Origin: Pseudomonadota bacterium
GTDB taxonomy: Bacteria > Pseudomonadota > Gammaproteobacteria > Arenicellales > UBA868
Direction of reading: 5' to 3'
DNA: 19,938 nucleotides
Assembly: GCA_018661145.1 (NCBI GenBank)
Contig: JABJIU010000117.1
Span: forward strand, 1-19,938
The notes beneath the pieces were generated by a model. It was not told the DNA's origin, searched no databases, and saw only the letters and a list, made by a program, of their open reading frames with translations. The first letter of the stretch is position 1; each line of letters starts with the position of its first letter. Both the position numbers and the translations under genes were made by a program. Positions 7,909-15,027 of this stretch are shown piece after piece.

Positions 7909-8561
7909 GCCTGGAATCCTGTCTGAAACGGCGGGATATCTGGCGCGGCAAAAAAGCAACCCGATCAAGGGATGCTGTCGCAACCGGTTTCTCTGTCCTT
8001 GATCGACATCTGCCTGATGGCGGATGGCCTCAGCACGCCCTGACTGAAATCCTGGTGGAAAATATCACCTACAGTCCACTGTGGCTGCTGATGCCGGCCC
8101 TTGGCGAAATCATGCCTTCACGACCTTGGCAGATCTGGATTGCGCCACCAGCCATACCCTACCCGCCCGGCTTAAGTCAGAACGGCCTAGATCTGTCAAA
8201 AATTCTGATGATCACTACAACAGACCGGTCAGACATCCTATGGTCGGCAGAGCAGGCATTACGCTCACGGGCATGCAGCGCTGTACTGTGCTGGCCTGGC
8301 AAACTGCATCAGTCCGCCACACGACGACTGCAACTTGCTGCTGAATATGGAGGCGGGTTGGGCATCTGCTTTCAGGATGAAAGCGCCCTGAATACCCACA
8401 GCATGGCTGCATTAAAACTACACTGTCGAAATACTGACGATGGCTTGCGTATCGACCTGATCAAGTGCCGCGGTGGCCCAGTGCTCCAGAATCTGGCGGT
8501 ACAGCACCCCTCCTGCCGGCCCACGGCAACATTTAAAACAAAAGAAGGATCATGCCAATAA
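7905..8561 (+). CDS. imuA: ImuA, SOS translesion synthesis accessory protein (RecA/SulA-like)
   Basis: A 218-residue ImuA-type protein, a divergent RecA-fold relative often labelled SulA-like. It works with ImuB and the error-prone polymerase DnaE2 in DNA-damage-induced mutagenesis. The typical opening TGFSVLDRHLPDGGWPQHAL is at residues 27-46, followed by LTEIL and the middle segment QIWIAPPAIPYPPGL. The classical Walker A of RecA is not intact, as expected for this family. The gene starts with a GTG embedded in the lexA stop (GTGA), so it is translationally coupled to lexA, and its own end overlaps imuB by 10 bases. Assignment rests on sequence pattern and on the lexA-imuA-imuB order. Confidence 0.88.
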   Translation: MSLESCLKRRDIWRGKKATRSRDAVATGFSVLDRHLPDGGWPQHALTEILVENITYSPLWLLMPALGEIMPSRPWQIWIAPPAIPYPPGLSQNGLDLSKILMITTTDRSDILWSAEQALRSRACSAVLCWPGKLHQSATRRLQLAAEYGGGLGICFQDESALNTHSMAALKLHCRNTDDGLRIDLIKCRGGPVLQNLAVQHPSCRPTATFKTKEGSCQ

Positions 8562-10108
8562 TCCGGGCCCACCAGAACCTAAAAAGCCGTTCCACTTTGA
8601 TGACGTTCGGGCGCAGTAAACCCTATCTGGCGAAAGTACCACCGGCAACACTTCCTGATGCGTTACCGTCGACGGTTCGAGGTCATCTCTGGCTTGCTAT
8701 CTCTTTTCCTTTTCTACCGCTGGAAGCGCTCGGGCAGACAGGGCAACAACAGCCGATGGCTGTTTATGCGCGGCAGGGTCAGATGCGCAAAATTGTTACG
8801 CTAAACCACTCGGCCCAAAGGAATGGCATACAGGTAGGGATGACACTCGCTGCAGCGCAGACCCTAAACCCTGCACTGCATGCCATACCCCGGGATATAT
8901 CAGCCGAGAGCGATCGCCTCCAGCACCTTGCCGCACTGACGAACAGCTGGACACCTGCTGTCAGCATTATTGAAGACAGTCTGCTGCTGGATATTGCCGG
9001 CAGTACACGTCTTTTTGGCGGTGTCACACAACTTCTCGAACAAATCCGGTCGTGGATTACTTCCGAGGCGCTATCACCCTGCGTCAGCGTAATGCCCACA
9101 CCCGCCAGCGCAATACTATGTGCGCGCACCGGAAAATCCCTATGCATAACTGCCAAAGAACATATCCACTCCGCCATACGTGAACTGCCAGCACAAGCGC
9201 TGGTCACCGATGCCAAAAGACAACGGGCGCTGAACCGGTTTGGTATTAATACGCTGGGCGATCTGCTGCGCCTGCCCAGAGACGGGCTAGCCCGGCGGCT
9301 GGGTCCAGATCTTGTGCAACAGCTGGATAAACTGTTGGGGCGGCAGCCCGATCCGCAGAACACAATCACACCACTACCCACATTCCGCCAGAGGATCGTA
9401 TTTGATATCGGCATTGCCAATACCGAGCAGCTTGCGCCTTTTATGGAGGTCTTGTTGGGAAAACTGCAGGCCCACCTGACCCAGAATCACATTCTGGCTG
9501 AGCAACTCGAATGGCATCTTGTCAATGAGTCTGATCTATCACATCGAATTCCGGTATACCTGACGCATCCACACCGAGACGCCATTGGCCTTATGAAACT
9601 CTCCCAGCTGGCGTTTGAAAAATTTAAGACGAAAGATGTCATTACCCATCTTGTGCTGAAGGCCAACCGTTTTGCGCCGTTGCCTTCGTCCAGCGAAGAT
9701 ATCTTTTCGATTCTTCCCAAGGCAGCAGACCACGGGACATCACTGATTGAGCGCCTGCAGAACCGACTCGGACGACGCGCTGTACAGGGTCTTTGTATAC
9801 AACCGGATCACCGGCCTGAAAAAGCCTGGAGCCACTGCAAAGTCGGAGAAACCGGTGCTTTATCGCATGGCGCACCACGACCGCTCTGGCTACTGGAAAC
9901 ACCCCGCTCTGTACGGGTATTGCAGGGACGACTGGCTCTGGGAGATCAGTCACTCCTCCTGCAGCGTCAACGCGAACGTATCTGCAGCGGCTGGTGGGAC
10001 AGTCAGCCCATCCGTCGTGATTACTACTACGCCAAGACCGCCGCTTTAAAGACGTGGGTATTCCGTGATCTCGACAGCGGTAACTGGTGTCTGCATGGTA
10101 TCTTCTGA
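8552..10108 (+). CDS. imuB: ImuB, catalytically degenerate Y-family DNA polymerase-like protein
   Basis: A 518-residue ImuB, the hub protein of the SOS mutasome that links ImuA and DnaE2 to the sliding clamp. Conserved homology begins at LWLAISFPFLPLEALG (residues 46-61), where active Y-family polymerases carry a catalytic aspartate; here it is absent. The second acidic site survives as SIIEDSLLLDI (138-148, Glu141-Asp142). The helix-hairpin-helix segment INTLGDLLRLPRDGLARRLG is at 232-251, and the typical ImuB ending WVFRDLDSGNWCLHGIF closes the protein. The extra 45 residues before the conserved start may be partly untranslated: ATG 8552 has AAGGA only 2 bases away, and ATG 8600 is an alternative. 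Around residues 380-385 a degenerate SSEDIF replaces the usual clamp-binding QxxLF-type motif. No dnaE2 follows. Confidence 0.9.
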   Translation: MPIIRAHQNLKSRSTLMTFGRSKPYLAKVPPATLPDALPSTVRGHLWLAISFPFLPLEALGQTGQQQPMAVYARQGQMRKIVTLNHSAQRNGIQVGMTLAAAQTLNPALHAIPRDISAESDRLQHLAALTNSWTPAVSIIEDSLLLDIAGSTRLFGGVTQLLEQIRSWITSEALSPCVSVMPTPASAILCARTGKSLCITAKEHIHSAIRELPAQALVTDAKRQRALNRFGINTLGDLLRLPRDGLARRLGPDLVQQLDKLLGRQPDPQNTITPLPTFRQRIVFDIGIANTEQLAPFMEVLLGKLQAHLTQNHILAEQLEWHLVNESDLSHRIPVYLTHPHRDAIGLMKLSQLAFEKFKTKDVITHLVLKANRFAPLPSSSEDIFSILPKAADHGTSLIERLQNRLGRRAVQGLCIQPDHRPEKAWSHCKVGETGALSHGAPRPLWLLETPRSVRVLQGRLALGDQSLLLQRQRERICSGWWDSQPIRRDYYYAKTAALKTWVFRDLDSGNWCLHGIF

Positions 10109-10144
10109 TTCCATTCATTACTGTCCGCTCGAGCCTGATCCCTA

Positions 10145-11200
10145 ATGAATTCGTTCCCTGCGCGAGACGCCCAGCGACGGGCTTTTTTGTCTGAGACAGA
10201 CTTTACTGACAGCCACCTCGTCCCGATGCAACAGGACGCCTCATTCCGTCGATATTTCCGACTCGATGACGGTGAACACGGCTGGCTACTGATGGATGCT
10301 CCACCCGACACTGAAAATCTCACGGCATGGCTTGATATCCGTAGCCATCTCGCTGACCTTGGACTACGGACACCGGCCGTCCTGCGCTCCGACGTGCCAC
10401 ACGGATTCGCACTCATTGAGGACTTCGGAGATCAGACCTTCACCCGACTCCTGGATGGAGGCGAGGCGCCTGATGAACTTTATGCGCAAGCAACAAATCT
10501 TCTGACGCATCTTCATAGACAGCCCAATGTTTTTCTTGATGCGCTAAAGCCTTATGACCTTGATGCTCTAATGGCTGAAGCTATTCTTCTGCCCGACTGG
10601 TTCCTGCCGCTGATCTTTGGCAAACCCATTGCCGCTGAAGACCGGTATCGTTACTGCCAAATCTGGGAGAAAGTCTTCGCTTCACTGCCAACGCCTGCCA
10701 TCTCTCTTGTGCTGCGGGACTTTCACGTCGATAACCTGATACGTGTTCCGGCAAACCTGCCGCTTCAGGCAATAGGGCTTCTGGATTTTCAGGACGCACT
10801 GATCGGGCCGATGGCCTACGATCTGATGTCCCTCCTTGAAGACGCGCGTCGAGATCTTCCCCCCGGGCTTGCCGAACAGATGCAACAGCGGTATTTCGAG
10901 GCGATGCCTCTTCTGGAAATGGAGAACTTCAAACTCTGGTACCGGGTACTTGCTGCACAGCGGCACTGTAAAGTTGCCGGCATATTCAGTCGGCTTGCTC
11001 TTCGGGACAACAAATCAAACTACCTCGCCCATGTTCCCCGCGTTCTGCATCTGCTGCAGACACATCTTGATGAGCCCCTGCTTTGGCCCCTTGCTGAATG
11101 GCTACGCGCTCACGGCATTGCAGGCGATCCTCCCGAGGTTCCGACAGACTATCGATCCATTCGCCGCGCGCTCAATCTTAGCGACGATGCCACTGACTGA
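10145..11200 (+). CDS. amgK: AmgK-like N-acetylmuramate/N-acetylglucosamine anomeric kinase (aminoglycoside phosphotransferase fold)
   Basis: A 351-residue cytoplasmic kinase of the aminoglycoside-phosphotransferase fold, matching the AmgK group that phosphorylates the anomeric position of peptidoglycan-derived sugars in the recycling route that bypasses de novo UDP-MurNAc synthesis. Visible motifs are DASFRRYFRL (31-40) in the nucleotide-binding lobe, the catalytic loop LVLRDFHVDNL (188-198; Asp192, Asn197) and the metal-binding LLDFQDA (212-218; Asp214). It lies 36 bases after imuB, and its ATG has only a weak ribosome binding site. In many bacteria amgK is next to murU (nucleotidyltransferase), which is missing here. 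An ampD gene 8 kb downstream fits active peptidoglycan recycling. The fold is secure; the exact sugar substrate is inferred. Confidence 0.8.
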   Translation: MNSFPARDAQRRAFLSETDFTDSHLVPMQQDASFRRYFRLDDGEHGWLLMDAPPDTENLTAWLDIRSHLADLGLRTPAVLRSDVPHGFALIEDFGDQTFTRLLDGGEAPDELYAQATNLLTHLHRQPNVFLDALKPYDLDALMAEAILLPDWFLPLIFGKPIAAEDRYRYCQIWEKVFASLPTPAISLVLRDFHVDNLIRVPANLPLQAIGLLDFQDALIGPMAYDLMSLLEDARRDLPPGLAEQMQQRYFEAMPLLEMENFKLWYRVLAAQRHCKVAGIFSRLALRDNKSNYLAHVPRVLHLLQTHLDEPLLWPLAEWLRAHGIAGDPPEVPTDYRSIRRALNLSDDATD

Positions 11201-11227
11201 CTCATACCCCCTTTTCAAGGAAACACC

Positions 11228-11566
11228 ATGGAAACCATTAGCTGGAATGATTTTGAGCGGGTCGACCTCCGGGTCGGCACTATCGTGTCTGCAGAAGTCT
11301 TCAAGGAGGCGCGCCATCCCGCCTATATCTTGAATGTTGATTTCGGCGCTGAGATCGGGATACGCAAATCCAGTGCACAGATTACCGATCTTTACGAACC
11401 GGAGAATCTCGTGGGGGTTCAAGTGATAGGCGTTGTAAATTTTCCGCCGAAGCAGATTGGACCCGTCCGCTCACAATGCCTGGTCACGGGCTTTCCACAA
11501 GAAGACGGGTCGGTGGTCCTGGCGAAGCCGGAGCGACCCGTCGCCAACGGGTTAAAACTCGCGTGA
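11228..11566 (+). CDS. csaA: CsaA-like tRNA-binding protein
   Basis: A 112-residue single-domain protein with the tRNA-binding OB fold found in CsaA and at the C terminus of methionyl-tRNA synthetase (EMAP II/Arc1p-like). Family landmarks are FERVDLRVGTIVSAEVF (residues 9-25), KSSAQITDLY (47-56), GVQVIGVVNFPPKQIGPVRS and the final VLAKPERPVANGLKLA. CsaA has been described as a secretion-related chaperone in Bacillus, while the fold suggests tRNA binding; the cellular role is not settled. AAGGA stands 6-7 bases before the ATG. It is 27 bases downstream of the AmgK-like gene, so the two probably share a transcript. The 3' end converges on the acyl-CoA dehydrogenase with only 2 bases between the stop codons and no visible terminator. 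Confidence 0.9.
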   Translation: METISWNDFERVDLRVGTIVSAEVFKEARHPAYILNVDFGAEIGIRKSSAQITDLYEPENLVGVQVIGVVNFPPKQIGPVRSQCLVTGFPQEDGSVVLAKPERPVANGLKLA

Positions 11567-11568
11567 GC

Positions 11569-13362
11569 TCAGGCCACCCATTGATCAAGCGCTTCTGCCG
11601 GTAGATCCTGCGCCTCAATTGCCTCGGCGTGTGCACGGCCCTGCGGGAGCACCTGGCGTGCATAGTAAAGACAGTTCAGGACCTTGGCCTGGCAGAAATC
11701 GGAGTCCCCGTCGTCAGCATCCAGCATCTGCTGGGCAGCGTTTGCAGCACGGGCCATTTGCCATCCGCCGGCCGCAACACCGAACAACATGAGATAGTCG
11801 AAAGACTTATGAAATGGGCTCCTGGAATCCCGGGTGGCGCTTTTCAGAATGGTCGCCGTGGCATCTGAGAGGCTTTCGACAAGACTCAGTGCCGCAGCAC
11901 CGACTTCCTGAGGCGCCTCCCCCGGACTGCCCGCTACGGCAGTAAGATCCGCGCGCATCAACTCAATTAGTTCATTGACCATGCTGCCCCCATCGCGCAG
12001 CAGTTTGCGACCGACCAGATCGGCCGCCTGAATGCCGGTCGTGCCTTCATAGATAGTGGTGATCCGCGCGTCACGGTAATGCTGGGCAGCACCCGTCTCT
12101 TCAATGAATCCCATACCGCCGTGCACCTGCAGACCCAATCCCGTGATTTCGTTACTGACCTCGGAACTCCAGCCTTTAACGACTGGTGTCAGAACTTCTA
12201 CGCGGCGCTGGCCAAGTGCCCGCTCGTCACCGGCCGGATGATGACTGGCGCGGTCCGCGGATGCCGCGGCGAAAAGGGAAAGCGCCCGCATCGCCTCGAT
12301 GCGGCTTCGCATGCTGAGCAGCATTCGCTGAACATCGGGATGTCGCACAATCGCCTTGCGCTCGGCGCTGATGTCACCGACGGCGCGGCCCTGGACCCGA
12401 TCACGGGCAAAGTTTAGGGCGCGCTGATAGGCGCGTTCGGCAATCGCATAACTTTCAATCCCGACCGCGTGCCGGGCGCGGTTCATCATAATGAACATAT
12501 ATTCAAGGCCACGGTTTTCCTCGCCGACGAGATAGCCCACAGCACCGCCCTGATCACCGTAAGACAGAACTGCCGTGGGGCTGCCATGAATGCCGAGCTT
12601 GTGTTCCAGCGAAACACACCGCACGTCATTGCGCTCGCCGGGCTCGCCTTCTGCATCCAAAATGTATTTGGGCACAATGAAAAGCGAGATTCCCTTAACA
12701 CCCTCGGGCGCGTCGGGCGTACGGGCCAGCACCAAGTGAATGATATTTTCGGAAAGATCATGCTCTCCGTAGGTGATGTAGATCTTCTGCCCGCTCAGAA
12801 GATAATGCCCTTCATCACAGGGCGCCGCACGGGTGCGGACTGCGGCAAGATCAGACCCCGCCTGGGGTTCGGTGAGATTCATTGTGCCGGTCCACCTGCC
12901 CGACACCATTGCCGGGAGATACTGGGCTTTCTGTGCGTCGCTACCCTTAAGAAAAATAGCCTCGGCAGCGGTCTGGGAAAGCATGGGGCACAGTCCAAAC
13001 GCCATATTGGCGCCATCCCACATCTCCTGCACGGCACAGGCCAAGGTCTGCGGCAACCCCTGGCCACCGTATTGAGGATCGAGGACCAGGCCCGTCCAGC
13101 CACCTTCGCTGAACTGGGTGTATGCCTGCCGCCAGGCCTGCGACGTGGTGACGACACCATCAACAACGGTGGGGCCACTCTGATCTCCCGCCTGGTTGAT
13201 TGGCGCAAGTACGTTGGAGGCGAACTTCGCTGCCTCATCGAGGACAGCGTCAATCAGATCATCGCTAGCGTCTTCGAAACCCGGCCATGAGGCGACTTCT
13301 TTGAAGCCGGCAAGATCCAGGGCAAAGCGCAAATCAGTCAAGGGAGCGGTGTAATTCGGCAT
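11569..13362 (-). CDS. Long acyl-CoA dehydrogenase, DmdC-like
   Basis: A 597-residue flavin-dependent acyl-CoA dehydrogenase, about 200 residues longer than classical short/medium-chain enzymes and with the DmdC-type domain order. There is an N-terminal extension (YTAPLTDLRFALDL), the N-terminal and middle domains with MNLTEPQAGSDLAAVRT (161-177), the C-terminal helical domain with LQVHGGMGFIEETGAAQHYR (411-430), and an extra C-terminal domain. The catalytic base is Glu439 in ITTIYEGTTGIQ. The reaction is alpha,beta-dehydrogenation of an acyl-CoA, with electrons passed to ETF. DmdC enzymes act on 3-methylmercaptopropionyl-CoA, but many homologues act on ordinary fatty acyl-CoAs, so the substrate is open. 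The ATG at 13362 is preferred over upstream starts because GAGG lies 8 bases before it and the family N terminus begins there. Confidence 0.93.
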   Translation of the reverse strand: MPNYTAPLTDLRFALDLAGFKEVASWPGFEDASDDLIDAVLDEAAKFASNVLAPINQAGDQSGPTVVDGVVTTSQAWRQAYTQFSEGGWTGLVLDPQYGGQGLPQTLACAVQEMWDGANMAFGLCPMLSQTAAEAIFLKGSDAQKAQYLPAMVSGRWTGTMNLTEPQAGSDLAAVRTRAAPCDEGHYLLSGQKIYITYGEHDLSENIIHLVLARTPDAPEGVKGISLFIVPKYILDAEGEPGERNDVRCVSLEHKLGIHGSPTAVLSYGDQGGAVGYLVGEENRGLEYMFIMMNRARHAVGIESYAIAERAYQRALNFARDRVQGRAVGDISAERKAIVRHPDVQRMLLSMRSRIEAMRALSLFAAASADRASHHPAGDERALGQRRVEVLTPVVKGWSSEVSNEITGLGLQVHGGMGFIEETGAAQHYRDARITTIYEGTTGIQAADLVGRKLLRDGGSMVNELIELMRADLTAVAGSPGEAPQEVGAAALSLVESLSDATATILKSATRDSRSPFHKSFDYLMLFGVAAGGWQMARAANAAQQMLDADDGDSDFCQAKVLNCLYYARQVLPQGRAHAEAIEAQDLPAEALDQWVA

Positions 13363-13396
13363 CGAATTGGCCTCGGGTGTTAGTGCTTGAATCCGG

Positions 13397-13414
13397 CGGC
13401 AGCTAAACCTGCCG
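13397..13414. promoter_or_regulatory. Candidate operator: inverted repeat just downstream of the acyl-CoA dehydrogenase promoter
   Basis: CGGCAG and CTGCCG are perfect 6-base arms separated by CTAAAC. The element starts about 12 bases downstream of the TATAAT box on the minus strand, so it covers the likely transcription start and early leader of the acyl-CoA dehydrogenase gene. The position suits a repressor site, for example a TetR- or GntR-type fatty acid regulator, but no regulator is encoded nearby. Confidence 0.3.
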
Positions 13415-13425
13415 ATATTTAAGAA

Positions 13426-13455
13426 ATTATAAAATCCCAGGCGTAAGTGCGCCAA
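13426..13455 (-). promoter_or_regulatory. Probable sigma-70 promoter of the acyl-CoA dehydrogenase gene
   Basis: On the minus strand, TTGGCG (13455-13450) is followed after an 18-base spacer by a perfect TATAAT (13431-13426). Transcription would begin near 13420 and give a leader of about 58 bases before the ATG at 13362. The -10 box is a full consensus match and the -35 box is partial. Confidence 0.5.
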
Positions 13456-13593
13456 CAATACTGTGGAATCGCCTCGTCAGATCAAGATTGGGGTCACGCC
13501 CACTTCGTGAGATTTCCAACAGTCATGCCACACCTACCCCAGATTATTCATGCTAATGTGTACTTTGCCGACCAATTTTCTTCGGAGAAAGGA

Positions 13594-13998
13594 ATGAAGC
13601 TCACAGGACGCTGTTACTGCGGTGATGTTCATTACGAGATTGAAGGGGAAGCGCAGGCTTCTCTACACTGCCATTGTCGGGAGTGCCAGTACGTCAGCGG
13701 TGGAAACCCCGCTGCCCTGATGATTTTTCCGTTGGAGACGTTCCGCCTAACCCAGGGCGAGATGAAACAGTTCCGCCGTTCGGACCTGGAACGCCCGGTC
13801 ACCCGACATTTTTGCGAGCACTGCGGCACCGGCCTTGCTTCCGAGACGCCTAATCGGCCGGGCTCCATTGTGGTCAAGGTCGGTACACTGGACGATCCTT
13901 CGGTGTTTACGCCCGCTGTCGCGATTTTTACCTGCGACAAGCAGGCCTTTCATCATATTCCGGACGACATTCCGGCTTTTGACAAACGGCCGGGCTGA
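13594..13998 (+). CDS. GFA/CENP-V-family zinc-binding protein
   Basis: A 134-residue protein of the GFA family (named for glutathione-dependent formaldehyde-activating enzyme), a small zinc fold. The zinc-binding cysteines are in their usual pattern: Cys7 and Cys9 in GRCYCGDVHYE, Cys26, Cys28 and Cys31 in LHCHCRECQ, and Cys74 and Cys77 in HFCEHCGTGL. The ATG at 13594 is chosen because GGAG lies 6 bases upstream and the family N terminus (KLTGRCYCG) follows directly; the frame stays open for another 49 codons upstream with no family match. Most members have no proven function, and formaldehyde-glutathione chemistry should not be assumed. The gene is divergent from the acyl-CoA dehydrogenase across 231 bases and converges on the ureohydrolase at 14023. 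Confidence 0.92.
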   Translation: MKLTGRCYCGDVHYEIEGEAQASLHCHCRECQYVSGGNPAALMIFPLETFRLTQGEMKQFRRSDLERPVTRHFCEHCGTGLASETPNRPGSIVVKVGTLDDPSVFTPAVAIFTCDKQAFHHIPDDIPAFDKRPG

Positions 13999-14022
13999 AG
14001 TCTCGCCGCGTATCGGACAGGT

Positions 14023-14982
14023 TTACGCTCCACCCCTTCCCGCGACAGCATCAGCGACGATGCATAGAATCTCGAACATCATCGTTGCACCTGTCAGAGC
14101 AGTATTGCCACTCGGATCAAAAGGCGGCGCCACCTCGACGACATCACCCCCAATAAGATTCAGACCCCGACAGCCCCTGATCATCAACTGGGCTTCGACC
14201 GTGCTGAAACCTCCCACCTCAGGGGTGCCGGTTCCTGAAGCATAGACCGGGTCCAGTCCATCCACGTCAAACGTAAGATAGCAGGGATTCTTGCCTACGA
14301 CACGGTGAATCTCGCTGATCACGGCTTTAACGCCGAGCTCGTAAAACTCATCCATGTAGATGACCCGCATCCCGGTGTCATGACTGAACTGCCACTGATC
14401 AAGGTCATTCAGCGACCCCCGGATGCCGATTTGGATTGTGCGCTTGGGATCGATCAGGCCTTCCTCAACCGCACGACGAAACGGCGCACCATGATGGAAC
14501 TTCGAGCCCAGATAATCGTCTCCCGTATCGCAATGGGCATCAAAGTGCACCAGTCCCACGGGGTGATCCGTCGCTATCGCTCTCAAAATTGGCAGCGTTA
14601 TGGAATGATCCCCCCCGGCGGAAACCGGCACCGTCCCGGCGTCATGTAGCCGTGAGAAAAATGCTCGAATCTCGTCAAGACTCTTTTCCAGGTGGAAGGG
14701 TGACTGCACCCAGGCGTCCCCCACATCTGCAACCGAACAGATGTCGTGAGGACTGATCCCGCTTGACTGGTTTCGCCGGCGCATGAGACTCGATTGATTC
14801 CGAATCTCCCGGGGGCCATGGCGCGCACCCGGGCGGTTGGTCACACCTCCGTCAAAAGGAACGCCGACCAGTCCAATATTGAGACCATCATAATCTTCCC
14901 GGTAAGGTGCCCGCATGAAAGTCGGTAGTCCGGTGTAACGTGGACGCTGAATAGGATCCTCATACGCCTCGTACTGATACAT
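14023..14982 (-). CDS. speB: Agmatinase/ureohydrolase (arginase superfamily)
   Basis: A 319-residue binuclear manganese hydrolase that releases urea from a guanidino compound. All ligands are present: His126 in SAGGDHSITLP, Asp148, His150 and Asp152 in HFDAHCDTGDD, and Asp239 and Asp241 in TFDVDGLDPVYASGTGTPEVGG. The DVVEVAPPFDPSG segment (280-292) includes the conserved glutamate of the family. The length and N-terminal part (YTGLPTFMRAPYRED) fit agmatinase, which makes putrescine, but guanidinobutyrase and guanidinopropionase have the same plan, so the substrate is not certain. A GGGGGAG ribosome binding site precedes the ATG. The gene is divergent from a glycerate kinase with only 45 bases between the start codons, suggesting shared control. 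Confidence 0.9.
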   Translation of the reverse strand: MYQYEAYEDPIQRPRYTGLPTFMRAPYREDYDGLNIGLVGVPFDGGVTNRPGARHGPREIRNQSSLMRRRNQSSGISPHDICSVADVGDAWVQSPFHLEKSLDEIRAFFSRLHDAGTVPVSAGGDHSITLPILRAIATDHPVGLVHFDAHCDTGDDYLGSKFHHGAPFRRAVEEGLIDPKRTIQIGIRGSLNDLDQWQFSHDTGMRVIYMDEFYELGVKAVISEIHRVVGKNPCYLTFDVDGLDPVYASGTGTPEVGGFSTVEAQLMIRGCRGLNLIGGDVVEVAPPFDPSGNTALTGATMMFEILCIVADAVAGRGGA

Positions 14983-15027
14983 ATCTCCCCCTTTTTTGAT
15001 TTATGATGGCCGGCCTAAGCCCTAAGG

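Noticed and set aside
8779..9420. A 213-codon open frame on the minus strand
   Set aside because: It is antisense to imuB, and its serine- and arginine-rich translation is typical of a shadow frame.
12469..13290. A 273-codon open frame on the plus strand
   Set aside because: It lies wholly antisense to the acyl-CoA dehydrogenase, whose frame has clear family motifs. The plus-strand translation resembles no protein family and follows from the codon bias of the real gene.
13363..13458. Extending the acyl-CoA dehydrogenase by 32 codons to an upstream ATG
   Set aside because: The extension includes the predicted promoter and operator, has no family match, and the ATG at 13362 has a good ribosome binding site.
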